Of a stretch of DNA of 64,000 nucleotides, positions 55,644 through 64,000 are shown one piece after another (the first letter of the stretch is position 1; the number at the start of each line of letters is the position of its first letter). Made by a program: the position numbers and the translations under genes. This DNA comes from Stenopsyche tienmushanensis (lineage: Eukaryota; Arthropoda; Insecta; Trichoptera; Stenopsychidae), in the NCBI GenBank assembly GCA_008973525.1, contig WACJ01000183.1:558001-622000 (forward strand), in the 5' to 3' direction. Under the pieces are notes generated by a model. It saw only the letters and a list, made by a program, of their open reading frames with translations, did not search any database and was not told the origin of the DNA.

Positions 55644-55793
55644 TTAACCTTTACTTCACCATGATAAATTCACTATAACTCGACTCTAATAATAGGAATA
55701 TCGATATGAAATATAATAGATACGAGGTCAGAATTTCATATGGTGTACCAAATACATATCACGTGTTTTTTAGCACGGTAAGGGAAAGGTTAA
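55644..55793 (+). mobile_element. TTAA-type MITE family K, copy K1 (150 bp)
   Basis: TTAA at both ends (55644-55647, 55790-55793) with imperfect inverted repeats: left CCTTTACTTCACCATGATAA, right inverted CCTTTCCCTTACCGTGCTAA. The left two-thirds, 'cgactctaataataggaata' and 'tcgatatgaaatataataga', also occurs inside every family A element. The right third, 'atatggtgtaccaaatacat', recurs in K2 at the end of the window. Confidence 0.75.
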
Positions 55794-56127
55794 GGTGTAC
55801 ATATGTGCAGTATTAATTCGATTGGCATCCATCAAAAATTCTTTCGTAGAGTTTACGAGGATAGCAACTGATTATTCTGATTTGCTTTCCAAATGTGCAT
55901 GTTTACGATGATCAAAAGCAACATAAAGCAGATGTATGAATACTATTGTTGAACGGGCTCGATCTTCTATACGTAAACAGAGATATAGGAATCATTAACG
56001 ATCCCGACTTATCCGAGAATAATCATTTTTGTGATCTGAATGATAGTTTAATTTGAACCCATACAAGGGATTATATAAAAACAATGATACTAGAGATTTT
56101 TTGAAAATGCATTTGATTAAACATTCA
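55794..56127. other. Short spacer, nothing recognised
   Basis: No supported feature. Confidence 0.3.
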
Positions 56128-56135
56128 GCTACACG

Positions 56136-56948
56136 TAGGGAATCCAATCCCGGGATCCCGGATCCCGGGATCCCGGACAGTTTTAGGTACTTAAGAATCC
56201 CGGGATTAGAAAACGTAATCCCGAAAATCCCGGGATTGAAATTTTTATCTAACAGAAATCGTACACCTCACCAACTCGATGAAGGCTACTAAATCGAGAC
56301 ATTCCCGACGAAATCTGGACGCTTGGAAACAGTGGCGTAATTACTAATTGGCGAACTTAGGCGACGCATAGGAGCAGTGACTGTCTTATCTATGTATACA
56401 TATATAGCGTACATGTATGTTTTACAAATTGTTATATTAACCTTTCCCTACCGGTGATGTATTTACTACACATCGACGAATAATGGGAATATCGATATGA
56501 AATATAATAGATACGGGCTTCAGAATTTTTGTATTCCTCCGTAATATAATTACGAATCACATCAAAGTAGTATAGTATATAAGTATTCATCTGCAGCGAC
56601 GGAAATAAATAATTTAAACAGACTAACAGACTAAATGACGAAACACTAATGTTTAATGTTAATGTTACTTCGGGCATATTTTCAAAATAATATTTGAATT
56701 TTGTGTTTTATTTATCTATTTTTGAATTGTATTTTTATCTTTTCTTAAATAAATAAAATTCCTTGTGCTTCAAGTGATTTTTTATATTGAACAAATGGAC
56801 TGATTAGTAATTTTTTATCAAATTCATCAAGGTAATTTCTTAAAATATTGAAAATCCCAATCCCGGGATCCCGGGACTGGTCCCGGGATTGTCTAATGAA
56901 ATCCCGAAATCCCGGGATCGAAATTTTGGCTCGGGATTGGATTCCCTA
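56136..56948 (+). mobile_element. hAT family A, copy A6 (813 bp)
   Basis: Ends TAGGGAATCCAATCCCGGGA and GGATTCCCTA with the exact duplication GCTACACG (56128-56135 and 56949-56956). The left subterminal block 'ggatcccgggatccc' is expanded by an extra unit. The segment from the GC-poor middle to the dimerisation domain is deleted near 56615, leaving only its last residues. Confidence 0.92.
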
Positions 56949-56956
56949 GCTACACG

Positions 56957-57319
56957 ATATCTATTGCAGGTCAGCATTTAATGAGCTTTGAATTTTCTTT
57001 TAATTTTCAGTCCGTTCTCACAGAAATACACGCGACAAATGGATGACAAAATACTAATATTTTATTATTATAATTGTGATGCTGAATTAATGATATGCCT
57101 GGGACAACCAAACGTGCCAAGCAAGGCAAAACTGGGACTTCTTTTGTTAAAAAAATGTTCTTATGAATAAAGAGATGTTCATTAAAAATAATATCCTTGA
57201 ATGCAAAGCTATGAGAGACTACATTTCTATAAGCTTCGGAGCAAATACAAGCACTCGTACCGTACTAAGAACAATGCGATCTCATAGCTCCAGATAGTAT
57301 ACATTTGAACCATATTTTG
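56957..57319. other. Spacer, nothing recognised
   Basis: No supported feature. Confidence 0.3.
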
Positions 57320-58011
57320 AGGAGGGATTCAAATATAATCCGGAACAAATTTATTAGTAATATATTAAATATAAATAGATTATCTTATTTTTCTACATAT
57401 TTCCATTTATTAATTAAAATTAAATTTTGGGGAGACTTGAGACACAGTTCGATGATGCTACTCTAAGTGATCGATTGAGCCCAAATGTTTAGCGAAGGTC
57501 TGAAAGCCGAATTGCAAAAGCTGATTTGGGATTCGAAAGCGTGAAAAGTAACGCTAATGTTGCTTATCGTAACAAACGCAGTGCGTGGTTTATTGCTTCA
57601 GGCCACGTGTAGCGCGGATCGAAAGGCTAAGATCCAAAAAGCATGCGCACACTCGCTCTCGCCTAGAAGACCGACTGTCTCCCTCTGTTTCGTGAACCCT
57701 CTGTTGCTTAACCATCGTATTGCGCGCGCATCCTTCCTCTCCCCGTCCCGAGCTTCATTTTATCAGATCAATATGCGTCAACATGGTGCATCCACTAAAC
57801 GTCTAGCATAACAAATTGTGTACACAAACAAAACTTGTACTATTCCATAACGTTCACGAATGTGTGCACAACAACTTCCCAAAGTTTCATCGCAATCGGA
57901 TGAACGGTACGGCAGCGCATACAATATGAACAAACAAACATCGATTTTATACATATCGTTAATAAATTCGTGTTTTATTATTAAATTCGGATTATATTTG
58001 AAACCATCCCG
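57320..58011 (+). mobile_element. CGAGGG-type mariner-like element H4 (about 692 bp)
   Basis: Left GAGGGATTCAAATATAATCC; right, inverted, CGGGATGGTTTCAAATATAA, followed by TA (58012-58013). Near 57435 the plus strand reads 'ETQFDDATLSDRLSPNV', the mariner N-terminal helix-turn-helix motif also seen in H3. The centre (57560-57800) is unusually GC-rich ('gcgcacactcgctctcgcc') and is not in the other copies, so it may be captured host DNA or a different part of the parent. A plus-strand frame over it has no recognisable motif. Confidence 0.55.
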
Positions 58012-58013
58012 TA

Positions 58014-59095
58014 GGAATTTGATTTAGCTTCGTTCGCTATATTGGATTCTTCAACACACGTTTGAAAGCGCACTCCTCATATCATGCAAGTCACAATCGT
58101 CTCAGTTGTGCTCTTGTTGAAAACTATTGTACTCATACGATAATTGCTGCATTGAAATCTATTAAATTTGACAGGTTTCCTTCAAAATGAATAGTGGTTT
58201 ATACGCGTTAGACATTTGAATATATATTCCATAATGCTTAGTGGAAATTTGTTTTTATCTATGCCAATTTATAATTATCCAACCAATTAAAAACATATTT
58301 TCGAATAGAATTTCATATATCATATACACGCGAATGAGTGGTTTTTCAATGCATTTTTTCCTACAATGCCACGATGTTGTTGCTATATATTTGCATGATG
58401 ATGATGATAAATATATACAATGAAAACCATTTTAAGCTTGTATTTAGGCCCAGAAGTTGCTAGAATACAGTCATGGACTTGGCCTAGGAACAGTGCAGCA
58501 AGCTCTCAAATAGCTCTAGGTCATGATCTTCGAAATATTCGGTAAATTAATATTCAAATGACATCCATGGGGCCATGAAGTCGTTGTTCAAGTTTAATAA
58601 TGTTCCGGTTAGCGTTGCTCGAATCGCGTGGCCACGTCGTCATCGCGTATACAGGATGAGCAGGACGTTGCTATTGCGTGACGATTTCAGGAATGCCATC
58701 ATGCAAGGAAAACAATAACTCCATCACAATTAATATTCATGGTAAACAATCATCATCGCGGACGATGAACAATGTTATTTCAGCACGCTTATAAGTGAAT
58801 GGCTTCGTTAATGTGTTCCTTTTTTGGGCTCCCAATGGAGATGAACACCATCAAATTCAACAAAGCCGAAGAAGCCTTCGATGCTATAATTATCGCATAA
58901 TAATATACGTCATATAAACAATAAAAGACACATGCTATATTTATGTCATCGTTAAAAAATCCGCGCAAAATAAATCCCGAAATAATTTTAAATCATTGTA
59001 GCAATATCAACATTCGATGTGATAATTCTTATTGGAATTTTCTTAAATGTGCAAAAATATGCTAGATTTATAATGTTAATATGGCGAACTATTTC
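58014..59095. other. AT-rich sequence, nothing recognised
   Basis: A short (GAT)n run at about 58396-58409 is present. Nothing else supported. Confidence 0.35.
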
Positions 59096-59361
59096 GTCGT
59101 ATGGACCTAATTCTAATATGTATGTATTTTGTACGCCATTCGATTAATATCATTCACACATCATTATTAATCGATGAATTTGGGTTCATAATCGTGCGAT
59201 GTACGCAAGAAGCTCTCCGTCTCTGTCTCGCATGCACACTTAGCGAACTACGCTACGATTTATCCGTCTCTGTCTCTTTCCGAGCTCAACGTACAAGAGT
59301 GCCCTTTCTGAATCACAGAAATTCGCTCGCAAATACGCGATCATCCTACCATACAGGTTAA
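59096..59361 (-). mobile_element. TTAA-type MITE, family B/C fragment
   Basis: The inverted order 'cattattaatcgatgaattt', 'gaagctctccgtctctgtct', 'ttccgagctcaacgtacaag' and 'agtgccctttctgaat' matches the left halves of B and C. TTAA lies at 59358-59361. The far end is not clear. Confidence 0.65.
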
Positions 59362-60016
59362 TAATGAGCGTTTTTCTTAATAAATAATGAGTATTAAAAT
59401 TATGAAATAAAAATATGTATTGTAAATATGATATTATAATAGAAACCATGTATAAATTTGATGATTTGGATTGTCCTAAACGTTTAATCGTCGGTAGTAT
59501 GGACTTATTCGTATAACGACAAAACAGCTGTCACTGAAATAAACATTTGTTTTCAATAAGCACATCATAAGTGGTATATTCTAAATAGAGAATTCTGACG
59601 AAGGGAGAAGCGGAATGGAAAGCTCCAAAATGTAAAAAAATACAAGACGAACTCTACAAATTCATATACAAAAATCTACCATGTCCACTTTTACAAAGTA
59701 TTGTCTCTTGATAATCGTGGGTGGAAATTGCTACAGATCGCTGAACCCAAAGTGTAAGTATCTCGACCTCATTAAATACCCCACGACTTTTAATTGGAAA
59801 ATATCAGTAGCCCTATTAAGAAGCTCGTTTTACGAATATACAAAGGTGGAATGTCATGTTCTACACTTTGATAGATTCGACCCGAATTCTTCTAATTATT
59901 CCCATTCATCTCGTTATTATCCTCCTCCCCCCCCTGCGAAGTCATCGTTTTCATAAAGTACAGGTTGACTTTAATCTCGAAAATACATTCATTTTGTTAA
60001 AAGCTATTATCTAGAG
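59362..60016. other. AT-rich sequence, nothing recognised
   Basis: A 91-codon plus frame at 59681-59956 starts with a hydrophobic stretch and ends in prolines; no family is recognised. Confidence 0.3.
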
Positions 60017-60120
60017 CAGTGGTTCTCAACCTTTTTGAAGTCACGGTGCACTTTTGATCATGAGAAAAAGTGCAGGGCACACAAGTTAAAAAAAATATGT
60101 GGACATAGTTTTTATTGCAT
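60017..60120 (+). repeat. Solo left end of a hAT-type element
   Basis: CAGTGGTTCTCAACCTTTTT followed by 'cacggtgcac' and 'agtgcagggcacac' is the standard look of a hAT 5' end with its G/C-rich subterminal hairpin. No matching right end was found. The 8 bases before it (ATCTAGAG) recur at 60165-60172, but that repeat is not preceded by an inverted end. Confidence 0.45.
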
Positions 60121-60172
60121 ATTTTCTAAGTATTAAACATTTGAAGGCCCTCTTTAGGTGGCAAATCTAGAG

Positions 60173-60828
60173 GGGGGGGGGGCATTTTATTCTGAAGACG
60201 TTTTACAAAATCTTCACCTACATTTCGAAAAAAGATTAGCAATTCATTCTCAAGTTCTATGAAACGACATAAAACTTTATCCCTGGATCAAAAGAAAATT
60301 GTCCGTTTTAAAAGCACGCGTAGTAGAAGCACCAATCCAAATCAAGCTTTGGGATAAAACATTAGTCCAGGGAGATCATTGTCCCAGCTTTTACGAGGGT
60401 GTAGAGAAGATCTCATGTTTCATGCTGAGCACGATGATGAGCCATGCCCGCATTGCTGCCAATTGTTGGCTTGATTGAAATAAGCGGATCTAGCAATTAG
60501 GGTGACCGCACCTCCCATGCAAGCTCAGGACTGCTCCGCTTCAATTAGTCACTTGGAACGTTCAAATCATTGACGGGCGAGAGGGTACGCCAGTCTAAGT
60601 GTTACCGACTTCAATCCGCTTCGCTAATAACAGCGCCCTAATGTCAAGTTTCGCATTGTTAGAGAGCTTCGAACCTCTGCGCCGGGTACACGAGAAGGTT
60701 TTAACAAAACAATATTATTCCTCATCATATCTGATCTTATTATAAACCCATTGCGTGTCGCGTTCGTTATGTAGACATTGGGTTTTCTTTTCCTAAAGAG
60801 CGTACGCGATACGGGTTCGTTCGTTCAG
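60173..60828. other. Unique sequence, nothing recognised
   Basis: It starts with an 11-base poly-G run. About 60400-60700 is GC-richer but has no long frame and no tRNA or rRNA fold I could support. Confidence 0.3.
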
Positions 60829-61354
60829 ATGTGTGGCTTCCTCATGAACTGACTGACTCAAATAAACTTCAGCGTATTTCAACATGCGATCTTCTTCTCT
60901 AACCACATAATAGCCAATCTTTTTTTAAAGAGACTTGTCACTGGAGATGAAAGTTGGATACTCTATGAGAAAATCCAACGTAAACGGTCTTGGATCAAGG
61001 GTACAAAAGCTTTAACTGTAGCTAAACCTGGCCTACATCCAAAAAAAGTTTTGCTATGCATTTGGTGGGACTGGAAGGGGGTATTCAGATTATTATTTAT
61101 TTCTTTCATTGAAAAATTCTTTACATGGTAAAAAAATTAATTCAAAAAATGATATTAAAATGTACCTTGATCAATATTTTGACAACAAACCTGGGAAATT
61201 TTGGCAAGAAGGCATTATGAGGTTTCCGAAGAGATGGAGAAAGGTAAATAAAACAGCATGGATCATATATTATTCAATACATTTTGATGTAATACAAATT
61301 ATTTTTTATTTATTTTTTAATATGAAAACGAAAGAAACTTATGGGACACCCTAA
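60829..61354 (+). mobile_element. Internally deleted mariner, copy M3, 5'-truncated
   Basis: It begins at 'cagatgtgtggcttcctcat' (the 'VWLPHELTD' codons) and ends AAACTTATGGGACACCCTAA then TA. It has 'VTGDESWILYEK' with the first catalytic D, then passes from the 'WWDWKG' segment to 'FWQEGIMRFPKRWRKV' through exactly the same deletion junction as M2. The 5' flank is unrelated to that of M2. It is inactive. Confidence 0.85.
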
Positions 61355-62270
61355 TACAATTGGGTAAATTTTGCATATAATTTTGTATATTTATGTAATT
61401 TTGCAGATAAGAATACATCGACGGATGAATTATCTTCTTCGATGCGTTTAAACCCGAGGACGCAACAAGATTCTTCACGAAATGTTTTAATAGCTCGTCT
61501 CAATTAATTAATTATGTCATTGCTCATAAATTTAAAATAACATCTCACAATTCAGCTCGTTAAAAGCTTCGTCATCCTTTGTACATACCTGTCATCTTCG
61601 TCATGGAGCAATTGTCGGAGGAGTAAAAAGTTAACTATCCAACAACAAGAACATTACGCCTCGGTATGAATCATATACTACAAATAATTGTTTCAATTGA
61701 TTTGCATACTATGATATGACATACCTCCGGTACAAATGCACTCTTGTATTCATCGCACATTCATAGAATCATAATTTCCTTGAAACGATTGGCTCGCTGC
61801 GAGAATAAATTTGCAACTCCAATTTTTGCAATATGGTATGTATGCACAATGTCAAATCATTTCTACAGTCAAATGTTCGATTTGATTCCAACCCCGGTGG
61901 TAAAAGTACATCGCATAGTGTAACCAAAGACTATTTGGGCTTATAGAGTTGTGTTTAGGTAAACCGATGGAAACGTGTTCATTATTACCCTGATGGACAT
62001 TGACCAAGACGGAAATGAAGTGGTCCAAGACCGACTAAACCATCAAACGATGTGTGACCAGAACTGCTGGAGAAATGGGGACACAGCGGTCACAGAGGCA
62101 TCGATGCAAAACCGTGACCGATACACATACTCACGATATATGTTAGGCATGTGTCTTTATCAAATTGATCGTATATATCAAAGTACATTGATATAAACGA
62201 TCAATATTCGTTTTCGTCCTAGCAACGCAATTACAAAGTCGCACAATGTCGCATGGTATTTTTTTAAACT
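61355..62270. other. AT-rich sequence with a 73-codon frame, unrecognised
   Basis: The frame 61975-62196 ('DIDQDGNEVVQDRLNHQTMC') is polar and less AT-rich than its surroundings but matches no family I know. Confidence 0.3.
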
Positions 62271-62575
62271 TTAACTAACGGTCCGCCATTTATTATCCGT
62301 ACAAATCCACTTATCTATCAGAACCGTCGCAGCATGTATGAGACTTGTACATAAATAAATAAACACTGTCGATAGCACACAATATTCGGTAATTTCTTTA
62401 AGTAAACATAAACAATACACTTGAAATTGATTCATTATATAATTTATACATCATTATTAGTCGACAAATTTTGGTTAACGATTTATACAATCAACTCAAA
62501 CTCAACGTGCAAGATACATCTCCGTCTGTGTTTGTGTCGGACACAACCCTGCGTCTTACCTCTTTAAAGGGTTAC
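62271..62575 (-). mobile_element. TTAA-type MITE family C, copy C7 (305 bp)
   Basis: TTAACTAACGGTCCGCCATT at the left and, inverted, GTAACCCTTTAAAGAGGTAA at the right, on TTAA and TTAC. The interior is the family C plan inverted. It supplies the best copy of the family's left terminus. Confidence 0.75.
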
Positions 62576-62909
62576 GCAGAAAGTTGTGAACAGTTATCCG
62601 TTATGTTTATATGAAACTCGAAATGTAAGCGTTGTAATGTCAATATTATGAACGCTAATGGTTTTAGAAGTGATTTCTAACGGAGCGCTGGCGTGACTTA
62701 AGAATTTTGAGGGACGTATGAATTTAATAGGAGGGCGTTGAGTTTTTTTGGTGGAGGGAAATATTTGAAATTCTGCAAGAAAAGCAGGATAGAATCTTCA
62801 TAAAATACATTTATTCTATAAATATAAAATAAATTTAAATGATGCTATGGAATTAATTGCAATATTATTCATCTGTATTGATAAAAACAAGAATATAGAT
62901 AATAAGCAT
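62576..62909. other. Short spacer, nothing recognised
   Basis: No supported feature. Confidence 0.3.
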
Positions 62910-62947
62910 TTAACATTTACCTTACTGTGCTAAAAAGCACCCGCGCG

Positions 62948-63931
62948 TAGGGAATCCAATCCCGAGCCAAAATTTCGATCCCGGGATTTCGGGATATCAT
63001 TAAACAATCCCGGGATTGGAATTTTCAATATTTAAAGAAATTTCATTGATAAATTTGACCAAAAATTACTAATAAGTCCATTTGTTCAATATAAAAAATA
63101 ACTTGAAGGCCAAAGAATTTTATTTATTTAAGAAAAGATAAAAATACAATTCAAAAATAGATAAATAAAACACTAAAAAATTCAAATATTATTTTGTAAT
63201 TATGCCCGAAGTAACATTAAATCATCGAGTGTTTCGTCATTTAGTCCGGATCTGATTTTGGAAGTCAGGCAACTTGCTCCTGAAAACGCACGCTCAGCTT
63301 CCACACTCGTTGGGGGTATCGTCATAAGATATTTAAATGCTAGTTTGAGTTGATGATAGCGTGAGTCCTCATTTTCGTATAACACCATCAATGTGACTGA
63401 TAAAATTCCTTTCTGCTGAGACACGGACTAAAACTCGAAAAATTCCCGATTTCCCGACAAATTATTTATTTCCGTCGCTGCAGATGAATACTTATATACT
63501 ATAATACTTTGATGTAATTCGTAATTATATTACGGTGGAATAAAAAAATTCTGAGCCCCGCATCTATTACATTTCATATCGATATTCCCATTATTAGAGT
63601 CGATGTGTAGTAAATACACCACCGGTAGGGAAAGGTTACTATAACAATTTGACGAAAACATACATGTACGCTATATGTTTTTCAAAATGTACGCCACTGC
63701 CCCTAGGCGTCGCCTAAGTTCGTCAATTAGTAATTACGCCACTGTTTCCAAGCGTCCAAATTTCGTCGGGAATGTCTCGATTTAGTAGCCTTCATCGTGT
63801 TGGTGAGGTGTACGATTTCTGTTAGATAAAAATTAGAATCCCGGGATTTTCGGGATTATGTTTTCTAATCCCGGGATTCTTAAATACCTAAAACTGTCCG
63901 GGATTCCGGGATCCCGGGATTGGATTCCCTA
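62948..63931 (-). mobile_element. hAT family A, copy A7 (984 bp, longest copy)
   Basis: The ends are as in the other copies, in reverse orientation, with the exact duplication CCCGCGCG (62940-62947 and 63932-63939). It has both subterminal blocks, the K-like middle and the dimerisation domain. It lies inside K2. Confidence 0.92.
63200..63424 (-). pseudogene. hAT dimerisation domain in A7
   Basis: The minus frame of 74 codons reads 'LAFKYLMTIPPTSVEAERAF', 'SGASCLTSKIRSGLNDETL' and ends 'MLLRA' before a stop, truncating the final helix present in A5. As elsewhere in family A, only this last domain of the transposase remains. Confidence 0.7.
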
Positions 63932-64000
63932 CCCGCGCGCTACTATGATATGTATTTGGTACACCATATGAAATTCTGACCCCATATCTATGTTTGTTAA

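Larger units (their letters stand above)
62910..64000 (-). mobile_element. TTAA-type family K, copy K2, split by A7 and cut by window end
   Basis: TTAACATTTACCTTACTGTG at 62910 matches the inverted right end of K1. After A7 the K sequence resumes with 'atatgtatttggtacaccat' and 'atgaaattctgaccccatat', again as in K1. It runs off the window. Confidence 0.7.

Noticed and set aside
60009..60172. Direct repeat ATCTAGAG flanking a 148-base segment that starts with a hAT end.
   Set aside because: The segment does not close with an inverted CAG-type end, so the repeat is probably chance.
60400..60700. Searched for a tRNA or 5S-like gene because of 'gcttcgaacctctgcgccggg'.
   Set aside because: No cloverleaf or matching A box could be built around it on either strand.
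1..64000. CRISPR arrays, phage genes, bacterial operons, or a bacterial symbiont insertion.
   Set aside because: No evenly spaced repeats, ribosome-binding sites, long collinear frames or prokaryotic genes were seen; composition and transposons are those of an arthropod nucleus.

Overview
This window looks like AT-rich nuclear DNA from an arthropod, most likely an insect. The case rests on its mobile DNA: mariner, pogo/Tigger-like, hAT, Mutator/Phantom-like and TTAA-flanked (piggyBac-type) elements, an RTE-like tail ending in (GAT)n, and a gypsy-like solo LTR. I found no complete, recognisable host gene, rRNA, tRNA, CRISPR array or bacterial operon. The window is best read as intergenic or long-intron sequence that has repeatedly received transposons, with a few unexplained GC-richer open-frame blocks that could be host exons or regulatory DNA.

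Layout. 1-10 kb: an RTE-like tail, a pogo-like remnant, the first of seven copies of a short hAT family (family A, termini TAGGGAATC), a hAT C-terminal relic beside a mariner end, and a Tigger-like element inside a CGGTT-rich sequence. 10.5-12.3 kb: a hAT element with an exact 8-bp target-site duplication, holding a mariner relic that is itself split by a family A element. 12.6-21.5 kb: TTAA-flanked families B and C, elements D and E that share one TTAA, and an unassigned 131-codon open frame at 16.5-16.9 kb. 20.8-30.2 kb: more family A copies, RTE-like tails, an internally deleted mariner, and two adjacent family J elements. 31-46 kb: two Tigger-like elements (G1, G2), second copies of D and E, and Phantom-like relics. 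46-56 kb: B and C elements, a mariner relic, a GC-richer block, a solo LTR with clear promoter signals, and a 2.2-kb hAT holding a Phantom relic and a B element. 56-64 kb: two more family A copies, one nested in a TTAA element that runs off the window end, and a truncated second copy of the deleted mariner.

No metabolic or regulatory gene set is visible. What works together here is transposon ends and absent transposases: almost every family is non-autonomous (short, with terminal inverted repeats and target duplications but no complete transposase), so each must have been moved by an enzyme encoded elsewhere. The most informative observations are the nesting order, the shared internal deletions, and several sequence modules shared between families with different ends.
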